The notes below the pieces were generated by a model, which saw only the letters and a program-made list of their open reading frames with translations, did not search any database and had not been told where the DNA came from. 37,800 nucleotides of DNA from H2-BAC3 sp045863035 (lineage in GTDB: Bacteria > Bacteroidota > Ignavibacteria > Ignavibacteriales > Ignavibacteriaceae): the NCBI GenBank assembly GCA_045863035.1, contig BTUV01000019.1:1-37800 (forward strand). Direction: 5' to 3'. The position numbers and the translations under genes are program-made. Below, in pieces: positions 1-7,385 of the stretch; position 1 is the first letter of the stretch, and the number at the start of each line of letters is the position of its first letter.

Positions 1-3
1 CCG

Positions 4-142
4 AAACGACGCAAACGCATAAATCCAGTATGAAGTATGAAGTATGAAGTATGAAGTATGAATTATGAATTATGAATTGATTGAGTAATTCAGCTTTTAA
101 ATTTTATCAAACCCCGCAGTTACACGCGGGGTTTTTGTTTTT
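4..142. repeat. Copy 1 of a ~140-bp intergenic duplicate with heptad array
   Basis: This stretch begins with 'acgacgcaaacgc', continues with tandem 7-bp units (ATGAAGT, then ATGAATT, about positions 27-80), then 'gattgagtaattc', and ends in a GC hairpin with a T-run. The same order of parts recurs at 317-454. Nothing in it looks coding. The left window edge may cut the element. Confidence 0.75.
109..142 (+). terminator. Rho-independent terminator, + strand
   Basis: The arms ACCCCGC (111-117) and GCGGGGT (126-132) form a 7-bp stem with an 8-nt loop, followed by TTTTGTTTTT on the + strand. It would end a transcript entering from the left of the window. It belongs to the duplicated unit and recurs in weaker form near 421-450. 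Confidence 0.7.
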
Positions 143-205
143 AGGGGGTCTTTCATACTATCCGGTATTTATCCGGCGAATTATGAAGTTTAAATTATAA
201 ATTTC

Positions 206-271
206 GTAGAGACGATGCAATCGCCATGACAAATTTTTATATACGAGGGGTTTTGCGATTGCGTCGTCTCA
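206..271. repeat. Palindromic hairpin element (GAGACG..GCAATCGC family), copy A
   Basis: Near-perfect inverted repeat: GAGACGATGCAATCGC (209-224) pairs with GCGATTGCGTCGTCTC (255-270), one mismatch in 16, around a 30-nt AT-rich loop. Related arms occur at 17302-17368 and at both edges of the 24.6-25.2 kb tandem array, so this is a dispersed family. It resembles the non-autonomous REP/MITE-like elements common between genes in Bacteroidota. No transposase is nearby. Confidence 0.7.
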
Positions 272-316
272 TCGTGTATCTGTGCTTTACCGGTTTTTGC
301 CCTATATCTTTCCCCA

Positions 317-454
317 AGACGACGCAAACGCAAAAATCAATTGTGAAGTATGAAGTATGAATTATGAAGTATGAAGTATGAAGTATGAATTGATTGAGTA
401 ATTCGCTTTTGAATATACAGAACCCCGCTTTTACAGGAGGGGTTTTTATTTTTA
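317..454. repeat. Copy 2 of the ~140-bp intergenic duplicate with heptad array
   Basis: Repeats the order seen at 4-142: 'agacgacgcaaacgc', heptads ATGAAGT/ATGAATT (343-392), 'gattgagtaattc', then a hairpin of the form 'aacccc...ggggtttttattttt'. The hairpin has decayed relative to copy 1. A short minus-strand reading frame crosses it, but it translates the heptads (SYFILHN repeats) and is not a gene. Confidence 0.72.
420..454 (+). terminator. Degenerate terminator hairpin, + strand
   Basis: AACCCC (421-426) can pair with GGGGTT (439-444), followed by TTTATTTTT. The stem is shorter than in the sister copy at 109-142, so termination is probably weaker. Confidence 0.45.
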
Positions 455-703
455 AAGCTTATATATACTCTGCGGAACTCTGCGATTCCTTTGCTCACTC
501 TGCTTTTAAAATCTTCATTATTTATATAGCCGGGGGCAATGGGAACACTTGGGACGCCGTGCCATTGCTTTGATGCTTCGGCTTGATTGAATGATCCCCC
601 TTTAACACTTAGCGTTTTATTAACGAGCAGGATCATCCTTAATCAGTAGATTTTAAGCTGTTATATATATTCTACTAATCGCTAACTACTAATTCCTAAT
701 TAA
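455..703. other. Gene-free remnant sequence
   Basis: About 250 bp with no credible gene. It includes low-complexity phrases such as 'ctctgcggaactctgcgattc' and an AT-rich segment with 'ctaatcgctaactactaattcctaatt', which look like decayed intergenic repeat material. No tRNA or clear promoter is seen. Confidence 0.5.
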
Positions 704-742
704 AACAAAAAACCCTCTCCGGTAACAACACCAGAGAGGGTC
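704..742 (-). terminator. Terminator of the T9SS-exported FG-GAP gene
   Basis: On the minus strand GACCCTCTC (734-742) pairs with GAGAGGGTT (711-719), with CTGG/CCGG able to extend it, followed by TTTTTTGTTTT. It lies 27 bp downstream of the stop codon at 769. Confidence 0.85.
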
Positions 743-768
743 TTTTAAGATCAGTTATGTACTGATGC

Positions 769-2616
769 TTATTTCAGCATCTGCATTTTAATGGTCTTTG
801 AGAAGTTACCGAACTGCAGTTCAGCAACATAGTTACCGCTTGCAACCTTTGCGCCGGCGTTTGAAGTACCGTCCCAGTTCAATTCATAAGAACCCTTTGC
901 CAGGAATTCATTATTGATGAGGGTCTTTACTTCGTTTCCGAGCATATCATAAATCTTCAATGAGATTTTCTTGTCAACCGGCAGGGAGAATCTCAGCATG
1001 GTTGATGGGTTGAACGGATTCGGGAAGTTCTGAGCCAGAACATAATCATCAGGAGAAATGAAATCAAGTTCCTTCAGTTCGAGGCCGGTGCTGGTTGCTT
1101 CAAAGTGAATGAGGTTGATTTTTCTTTCGTTGTTGATTTTAGTCGTGCTGACCAAGGTGTAAGTAGAATCAGAAGGATTCCATGTACGGTTTCTTACTGT
1201 TATTGAATCATAGACGCTCTGGAAAGCAGCAGCAATTTCAAGAGCCCCATCGCCGTCTGAATCGAACGCTTTGGTAAACTTTGAAATGAAAGGGCTTTCA
1301 GTAAATACCGTATCAATTGTTCCGAGTGAATCATAGATATCAACAAAAGCAAAAATTCTGGGTTTCTGTCCGTCATATACTACAGTATTGGTATAGTTAG
1401 CGGGATCAAGCAAACTTCCCTGACCGGTATATTCAACTGCAACGATGTTATATTCGTTGGTACCACCGAGAAGGATTTCCTGTCTGCCATTACCGTTAAA
1501 GTCACCGGAGCCAATGCCCCAGAACGATCCTTCAGCAGCACCACCTGCGGTCCAGCCGTTCGGAGAAACAACCCCGAACTTAGAAGGGTCGAATATATAC
1601 AGACCGGTATCCGTAGCAGCGAAATCAAGAAGACCAAGACCATAAGCGAGTGAGTCACCGCCATAAAGAACCGCGCCAATTTCGTCACTTCCGTCACCGT
1701 CAACGTCAGCTACGGTAAAGCCCATGTAACCAACATGGTCACCTAAAGTACCGCGGGTAACTTCTGAATAGAAGCCAACAACGCCGGTATCAGGATAGCT
1801 GTAGGAGTCAGTTCCTCTTGGCTTAATGCCCCAGAAGCCCATGAAGTTCCAGTGCATGTTAACAATCATTGGTTTATCATTACCTGCTACGTCAGCAAGC
1901 TGAGACTCCCAGTGAGAAACGCTGAAAACTTTACTGTTAGCGGTAACCACTGCAGGGTCTCCGCCTTCTAACTGCCAGCTTGCGAATCCTGGGAATGAAC
2001 CAAACACACCAAGAACGTAAACTCCGTGATCACGGTTTGACATGATGAGTTCATCAAGACCGTCACCGTCAAAGTCTGCAACAGAACCAACTTCGCGGTT
2101 GGTTCTGAAGTTACCTACACCCTGAGCCGCAAAGTAGTTAGCAGGTAAAACAAAAGCAGGTTCTGTTCCGTAGTTGTTGTCACCTGAACCCTGATATTCA
2201 TATACATGAACTTCAAAGTCGGTGGCAGTAGTAGTTAACGGAAAAATAATTTCCTTATTGCCGTCACCGTCAAGATCGCCGGTTCTTACCCAGCGCGGGG
2301 TGCTTCCTGAACTGACACCAACTCTGGTTTTTGATGACCATACCAGTTCAAGAGTGTTAGAAGCGGTCAGTTCCCAAACATGGACTCTTCCGCCGTTTGT
2401 ATAGTCAGTGCCAACAAATTCTTTTTTACCATCACCATCAAGATCACCTGCATAGTGAACAGTTCTGGCTCCTTTGTCAGTGCTGTAAGGTCTGACACTG
2501 TCAGGCAATGTAGTGCCAACTCCGAAAAGATTGCCTGTTGCGTTTACATTCAACTGCGCCTCAGCAGTGAAAAAGAATGCGAGTACAAAGGCAACGGATA
2601 AGTATAGTTTTTTCAC
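769..2616 (-). CDS. Secreted FG-GAP/VCBS repeat protein with T9SS sorting domain
   Basis: A 615-residue exported protein of unknown role. The N-terminus (KKLYLSVAFVLAFFFTAEAQ) is a signal peptide. The body holds at least six calcium-binding-like DxDGDGxxE motifs (DLDGDGKKEF, DLDGDGNKEI, DFDGDGLDEL, DVDGDGSDEI, DFNGNGRQEI, DSDGDGALEI), as in FG-GAP/VCBS beta-propeller proteins. The last ~85 residues begin NFPNPFNPST and contain YDMLGNEVKTL, the type A type IX secretion sorting domain, so the mature protein should be released or anchored at the cell surface. The start codon is GTG with GGAGG a few bases upstream. It lies 27 bp after the TPR gene and is probably co-transcribed with it. The ligand or enzymatic activity cannot be told from sequence. 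Confidence 0.92.
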   Translation of the reverse strand: MKKLYLSVAFVLAFFFTAEAQLNVNATGNLFGVGTTLPDSVRPYSTDKGARTVHYAGDLDGDGKKEFVGTDYTNGGRVHVWELTASNTLELVWSSKTRVGVSSGSTPRWVRTGDLDGDGNKEIIFPLTTTATDFEVHVYEYQGSGDNNYGTEPAFVLPANYFAAQGVGNFRTNREVGSVADFDGDGLDELIMSNRDHGVYVLGVFGSFPGFASWQLEGGDPAVVTANSKVFSVSHWESQLADVAGNDKPMIVNMHWNFMGFWGIKPRGTDSYSYPDTGVVGFYSEVTRGTLGDHVGYMGFTVADVDGDGSDEIGAVLYGGDSLAYGLGLLDFAATDTGLYIFDPSKFGVVSPNGWTAGGAAEGSFWGIGSGDFNGNGRQEILLGGTNEYNIVAVEYTGQGSLLDPANYTNTVVYDGQKPRIFAFVDIYDSLGTIDTVFTESPFISKFTKAFDSDGDGALEIAAAFQSVYDSITVRNRTWNPSDSTYTLVSTTKINNERKINLIHFEATSTGLELKELDFISPDDYVLAQNFPNPFNPSTMLRFSLPVDKKISLKIYDMLGNEVKTLINNEFLAKGSYELNWDGTSNAGAKVASGNYVAELQFGNFSKTIKMQMLK

Positions 2617-2643
2617 ACGGTCCTCCGTTGATTATAGTTAGAA

Positions 2644-3333
2644 TTATTGCACTTGTGCAAGATATCTGTCGATATCCCGAACAAATGCAGATTTGTTGTA
2701 ATCTTTCTTTACCAGTTTAAACAACTTTTTTGCTTCATCTGCATTACCGGCTTCCAGATAGTTAATACCGGCGTAAAGCAGATACTGTGGTTTGAATACC
2801 ATATCATCAGAAACTTCAGAAGCTTTCAGATAATATTCTGCTGCTTCTTTTGGTTTCTTTTCTGCTTCATAACAAGCAGCCAGTCCCGCGAGTGCAGTTG
2901 CTTTAAGCAGTTCGTTTGAACCTGAATATTCTTCATACTGTTCTTTGGCTTCGGTATATTTGCCTAACGCATAGTAGCTATTGGCAAGATATATACGAGC
3001 AGACTCGCCGTTTTCGGTACCGGAATATGTTTCAACTAATGATTTCAGACCTTTTACATTTGCAGCAGGGCGGCCGTCAATAGCTTCAATATATGAACCA
3101 CTGTCATAAATGCTCATCACCTTTGCAATCTCAAGACTCGCTTTTTCGTTATCCAGGCCTCTGTAATAACCGACCAGGAAATATGCGGCAACCGCCATAA
3201 CAACAATTACAGAAGCAATAACAACTTCTTTTTTTGATTTTTCGACCCAGTCCGCTGCCTCGTAGTAACGGGCGGTCATCGAACTTGGTTTGATTTCCTG
3301 TTTCTTAGCGAAATCTTTCTTTTTCCTCAGCAT
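2644..3333 (-). CDS. Membrane-anchored TPR protein
   Basis: A 229-residue protein with a short basic cytoplasmic N-terminus (MLRKKKDFAKK), one transmembrane helix at about residues 38-56 (VVIASVIVVMAVAAYFLVG) and a C-terminal domain of tetratricopeptide helices, with repeats visible at YLANSYYALGKYTEAKEQYEEY, GLAACYEAEKKPKEAAEYYLKA and GINYLEAGNADEAKKLF. The plan matches the YfgM/TPR_21 kind of inner-membrane protein whose periplasmic TPRs hold partners during envelope assembly. That role is inference. It starts at ATG after AGGATAC and sits between the PHP gene (23 bp away) and the exported FG-GAP gene (27 bp away), so the three probably form one transcript. Confidence 0.85.
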   Translation of the reverse strand: MLRKKKDFAKKQEIKPSSMTARYYEAADWVEKSKKEVVIASVIVVMAVAAYFLVGYYRGLDNEKASLEIAKVMSIYDSGSYIEAIDGRPAANVKGLKSLVETYSGTENGESARIYLANSYYALGKYTEAKEQYEEYSGSNELLKATALAGLAACYEAEKKPKEAAEYYLKASEVSDDMVFKPQYLLYAGINYLEAGNADEAKKLFKLVKKDYNKSAFVRDIDRYLAQVQ

Positions 3334-3356
3334 TGTATCCTGTTATATATTTATTA

Positions 3357-4409
3357 TTATAAAACTCTTATATGATTCGAAAATATCCAGCCGCGATTAC
3401 CGCGCAACACTTCAGCGCGATATGCACCGGGTCTGGTAATCACTGCATTCAAATCGCCTTCCTCGCTGCTTGCGAAGAGCTCTCCGTTTCTTAATACTCT
3501 TATAAAGTTCTTTGCTGTGCCAGGAACTGATACTTTTATTTCAGCTTCCTTCTCAAGCCGGAACTCATCACCCATATAGTAAATAGTGCCACCGGAAACC
3601 ATGGCAAACCTGAAACCCTTTGCATCCCCCAAATAATGATTCGCAAAAAATGTCCTGCCGTTTTTCAGAGCATCAAGCAGAGCCACCCTGAAACCGGTGA
3701 ACTGCTCATTTATGCTAAAATCATAATTTTCATGCAACAAAATATGGGTTCTGATGGACTTGAACAATACTTTATAAGGAAAAACTTCTACCTCCATCAG
3801 CCCCAGAAGGTTGACTTTGTGAGCGTGAGCATCTACCCCTCCAATACCAACTACCCGCCTTTTTTGGCTAAGCCGGTCCCAGGTTTCAAGAGTCTCCCGG
3901 GGCGGCATTTTGATTGATTTTAAGGGGTGTACAAACGAAAAATACTTGTTTTCCTCAGTCAGGTTTTCCATCCATTCAGACATGTGGTTCCAGATTTCCA
4001 TACCCGTAAAATCCTCAGTATCCCATTCAGTCCAGGGATAAGGGGGATATTCTTTGTTAGAGTCTCTTTTTTCGTGGGGATGGGCAAGAAATCCAATTCC
4101 CCCGGCTTCCTTAATCATTCTGACATAGTCTTTTGCCGGAAATCTGGTAGAAATGGTTTTCTCCACGCCGAAAGCCAGATAATGGTTGCGGTTTTCTTTA
4201 TCGTTAATCTCATACCCGGTAATAAGGGCGGTAGTACCATGAAATCCCTCAAACCCCTCATCTTTTGCTCTCAGGGTATTATGGTCAGTGAGCATAATGA
4301 AATCCAGACCCAGTTCCTGAGCAAAACGGACTATTTCCGGCACTTCTCCCGAACCATCTGAAAAAACAGAGTGGATGTGAACTGAACCGGTGTATTCAAA
4401 CATATTCAT
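3357..4409 (-). CDS. PHP-domain metal-dependent phosphoesterase
   Basis: A 350-residue PHP (polymerase and histidinol phosphatase) family protein. The N-terminal signature HIHSVFSDGSG (His11, His13, Asp18) is followed by LTDHNT (Asp42, His43), FLAHPHE and GGVDAHAHK, the usual set of His/Asp ligands for a two- or three-metal hydrolase centre. The C-terminal ~80 residues look like a small beta-rich domain. No signal peptide is seen, so it is likely cytoplasmic. Related proteins hydrolyse phosphate monoesters or nucleotides, but the substrate cannot be assigned. It heads a probable three-gene minus-strand unit with the TPR and FG-GAP genes. Confidence 0.88.
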   Translation of the reverse strand: MNMFEYTGSVHIHSVFSDGSGEVPEIVRFAQELGLDFIMLTDHNTLRAKDEGFEGFHGTTALITGYEINDKENRNHYLAFGVEKTISTRFPAKDYVRMIKEAGGIGFLAHPHEKRDSNKEYPPYPWTEWDTEDFTGMEIWNHMSEWMENLTEENKYFSFVHPLKSIKMPPRETLETWDRLSQKRRVVGIGGVDAHAHKVNLLGLMEVEVFPYKVLFKSIRTHILLHENYDFSINEQFTGFRVALLDALKNGRTFFANHYLGDAKGFRFAMVSGGTIYYMGDEFRLEKEAEIKVSVPGTAKNFIRVLRNGELFASSEEGDLNAVITRPGAYRAEVLRGNRGWIFSNHIRVL

Positions 4410-4494
4410 ACTGTTGCAAACTTAATCAAATTCCCCCATAGAGCCAATGTATTTATGGAGAGCGGTAATTTTGACCACTCATGGCGGAGACGTA

Positions 4495-6120
4495 TTAAAA
4501 TCGCTGTGTTAACGCAACATACACGCGACCGGAGGTGATGCTTCGGTTAACGGATTCTTCAATACTAAAGGCAAGGTAGGTTTTTTCAAAGAATCGCCGG
4601 TTAAGATCAGCAAAAAGCATATTCTGGTGCAATTTCAGACCAGCAGAGCCATAAGTGTAAGCCATAGTCCTAAAGCCGGCAGACCAGGATGCCTCTTGAG
4701 CAATTTCATGTCTGTAAATCAGAGAATGTATGTCTGAGGTGGAATAGGAGGTCTTATTCCGGGTATAGGAATAATCCGCGCTCCCGCCGATTAAAGGAAC
4801 TTCAGACCAGGCGGCATATCCGCTAAAATTGACGGCTGTTTTTGCATCTCCCTGCCTGAATCTGACTCCCCCGGAAAAATTAAGTGTCAGATATCGCAGG
4901 GGGCGGTAATGCAGATGAACTCTTGCACCTTCTCTCATCGGATTTGAATAACTACTGTCAATAAGATTTCTGAAAGTATGATAGTAAACAGGATTTCTGC
5001 GTGCATCATACGAAACAGATGCATTAAAATTCCTGCTCATGCGGGCTCGCGCCAGAAGATATATACTCGAAAGCTCCGGAACTCCCCCTGTTCTACCGGG
5101 GATTTTCTTATACAAATCAGATTCCAGGGAACCAAAGAGCGTTAACCATCCCAAATAACTGCCTGTGTGTTGCAATGAAATTACCTGACGGTCGGTGGTA
5201 AAACTATTTGTCTGATACACCCATGAGAGCGTGTTTTGCATAGTGCCAATCACGGAAGTATCAGTACGGCTGAGAAATGCTCCCAACTGAAACAGTTTAA
5301 AATCAAACCCTGACTGAACCGCGGAGGGTCTGGAACCCGCAAATGCCCCATAACTGAACCCGGCGGAAGCACTTTCATACTGAATTCCATCTACTGCACC
5401 TATTGATTGGTACCATTGGCTCATCTTTCTCCCTGCTGTTACTTTTCCAAAATCTTCAGTCTCATAAGAAATATATAAATCAAACGGAATCAGTCTGTTC
5501 AAGGGAGATGAGCTTATTCTCTGCCACTCTTTTACACTATATGCGTAATTCAGATTGGTACCAAATGTCAGCCCGCTCAGAGTAAAATCCTCCGCTGTTA
5601 ACGAAAGTGTATATCTCCACCTCTGATTATCATCTGCAGCCCCTGTGTTTACCAAAGTAGTAGCTGAATGAATCGCAGCCCTTCCTCTTATTCTGAAATC
5701 AGTTTGGGCTTGCTGATTTGCTGTTGAAATAATTTTTAGTGTTACATTCTCCCCTTCAGCGCTGTCAGGTGGTTCAACACTTGACAAAGCAGTATCCTTC
5801 ATTGCGGCTATAACAATTTTTGCAAAAAGTATATCCCCTGCTTTTATCCGGATTCCTTCCAAAACCGGTCCCGCGGCCGACCTTGAGGAGGTGAATTTTA
5901 CAAGAACTGCCGGCGTATATATAAGACCATCAAGGCGGAAGAGAGTGTCACCCGAAGTAATTCCGACAGCCGGTGTGAATTCAGTATAAATGTTCCGGGG
6001 AGTCACATACGTCACCTTCCCCTGCCGGTATTCAGTTTGCTGCCCGAAGATATACTGAGATTTACCGGCAAGTAGTAGCAGAATCATCGTGTATATATAC
6101 AGATTTGCGGATAATCTCAT
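4495..6120 (-). CDS. Outer-membrane beta-barrel-like protein linked to multiheme cytochromes
   Basis: A 541-residue exported protein I cannot place in a named family. It has a signal peptide (hydrophobic YIYTMILLLLAG, likely cut near IFGQ|Q), an N-terminal ~120-residue beta domain (GKVTYVTPRNIYTEF..., GDTLFRLDG) and then about 390 residues of alternating short beta-strand segments rich in Tyr, Ser and Gly. It ends in ...VYVALTQRF, a terminal Phe typical of outer-membrane barrels. Its ATG overlaps the stop of the 16-heme cytochrome by 4 bp (ATGA), so translation is coupled. Porin-cytochrome conduits pair a barrel of roughly this size with multiheme cytochromes. By context this is the candidate porin, but the barrel is inferred from pattern and has not been modelled. 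Confidence 0.75.
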   Translation of the reverse strand: MRLSANLYIYTMILLLLAGKSQYIFGQQTEYRQGKVTYVTPRNIYTEFTPAVGITSGDTLFRLDGLIYTPAVLVKFTSSRSAAGPVLEGIRIKAGDILFAKIVIAAMKDTALSSVEPPDSAEGENVTLKIISTANQQAQTDFRIRGRAAIHSATTLVNTGAADDNQRWRYTLSLTAEDFTLSGLTFGTNLNYAYSVKEWQRISSSPLNRLIPFDLYISYETEDFGKVTAGRKMSQWYQSIGAVDGIQYESASAGFSYGAFAGSRPSAVQSGFDFKLFQLGAFLSRTDTSVIGTMQNTLSWVYQTNSFTTDRQVISLQHTGSYLGWLTLFGSLESDLYKKIPGRTGGVPELSSIYLLARARMSRNFNASVSYDARRNPVYYHTFRNLIDSSYSNPMREGARVHLHYRPLRYLTLNFSGGVRFRQGDAKTAVNFSGYAAWSEVPLIGGSADYSYTRNKTSYSTSDIHSLIYRHEIAQEASWSAGFRTMAYTYGSAGLKLHQNMLFADLNRRFFEKTYLAFSIEESVNRSITSGRVYVALTQRF

Positions 6121-7385
6121 CTGATTGATTTCTCCGCGCCGGGTCGCATGAGCTTGTTTTGACCGTCGGGATGACAGTTCAGACAGGAAGTGCTGTTATA
6201 CCGGTAATCAGTAATACCATCATGCTCTTCATCCATTTCCTGCTGATTATGGGCATGGCAGCTTATGCAGGTGAATATTCCAAAATTGCTCACCGTTTGA
6301 TGACAGTCTGAACACTGATTCCACTCATTCCTGTGTTTTCCACTGTAGATAGGAAAATAAAGCCCGTCATGATCAAACTGAGCCGGCTGCCATCCGCTTG
6401 TGGTGTGGCACTGGATGCAGTTAAGGGGGAATCCCGCGCTTACATGATTCGGATTTGTGGTGCTCAGATAATTATCGTTATGACAGCTATTGCAGTCAGT
6501 GGGTGTATTTACGTAACCGGATGCATGACAGCTATTGCAACTGAGGTTTGTGTGCAATCCGGTCAGGGGAAAATTTGTCAGGTTGTGATTAAAGTTTGCC
6601 GGTGACCAGCCGTATATACTATGACAGTTTTTGCAATCTGTGCTGAAACCGGAAGCCGTGTGATTCGGGTTTGCGGCTGCCTGATAATTATCAAGATGAC
6701 AAGCCAGACAATCAGGACTCAACCCGGTAAACACTCCAGCATTATGGCAGGAAAAACAAGTTGGCAGGTTATGACCGCCTGCCAGCGGAAAGAGCTCATG
6801 ACTGAAACCGCCATCAATCCATGTCCGGTCTGTTATCGCATGACACTCTGTGCAGTCCGTCGAAAATCCGGCGGTGGAATGATTCGGGTTATTTGCAGAA
6901 AAATAGTCCTGCTTATGACAGGTAAAACATTCTGGCTGCAGAACTTCAAACTGAAGATTAACAAATCCGGTGTGGCACTGACCACAATCTGCATCCTGAT
7001 GAGCGCCAAGCAAGGGGAAACGTGTTTTTTCGTGAAGTCCCTGTACGTCAGTAACCAGCCAGCTCTTCGGGGTGTGGCACTGCGCGCAGTCATTGCCAAG
7101 CGTGCTGCTATGTATATCCTTGTGGCAGGTAAAGCAGTCAGTTTCTGCTTTATCAAAAACAAGTTCATTATGACACTGCCTGCAGTCAACGCTTGTATGC
7201 TGTCCTGCCAGCGGAAAATTAGTTTTCCCGTGATCAAACTTCATTGGCTTTAGCAGTTTGTTCCATGCATCTGCTGAATGGCAGTCAGAGCAGTCTGAAA
7301 TTAGCTTTGCTCCGTGCGGTGATTGCGCAAAATTCAGCAATGAACAGAAAGCGATGAGCAAAATTACTTGTGGCAGGCAGCGCAC
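6117..7385 (-). CDS. 16-heme c-type cytochrome
   Basis: A 422-residue periplasmic or outer-membrane electron carrier. After a signal peptide (RCLPQVILLIAFCSLLNFAQ) I count 16 CxxCH heme-binding motifs (CSDCH near residue 32 through CLNCH near 402). The protein is built of repeats with the pattern F-[DN]-H-...-F-P-L-x-G-x-H-...-C-x-x-C-H (for example FDHGKTNFPLAGQH and FNHNLTNFPLTGLH). The extra His residues probably supply distal ligands for bis-His hemes. The start is GTG, 22 bp inside the end of the 20-heme gene, and its stop overlaps the barrel gene start. It resembles large 'cytochrome c3 family / CXXCH' proteins of Bacteroidota and Ignavibacteria. Role inferred: electron transfer across the periplasm or through the barrel. 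Confidence 0.93.
   Translation of the reverse strand: MRCLPQVILLIAFCSLLNFAQSPHGAKLISDCSDCHSADAWNKLLKPMKFDHGKTNFPLAGQHTSVDCRQCHNELVFDKAETDCFTCHKDIHSSTLGNDCAQCHTPKSWLVTDVQGLHEKTRFPLLGAHQDADCGQCHTGFVNLQFEVLQPECFTCHKQDYFSANNPNHSTAGFSTDCTECHAITDRTWIDGGFSHELFPLAGGHNLPTCFSCHNAGVFTGLSPDCLACHLDNYQAAANPNHTASGFSTDCKNCHSIYGWSPANFNHNLTNFPLTGLHTNLSCNSCHASGYVNTPTDCNSCHNDNYLSTTNPNHVSAGFPLNCIQCHTTSGWQPAQFDHDGLYFPIYSGKHRNEWNQCSDCHQTVSNFGIFTCISCHAHNQQEMDEEHDGITDYRYNSTSCLNCHPDGQNKLMRPGAEKSIR

Noticed and set aside
27..80. Possible CRISPR array
   Set aside because: Repeats are 7 bp with no spacers and there are no cas genes.
337..636. A 99-codon minus-strand reading frame
   Set aside because: Its end translates the heptad array (SYFILHN repeats) and the rest shows no family features; it lies in repeat DNA.
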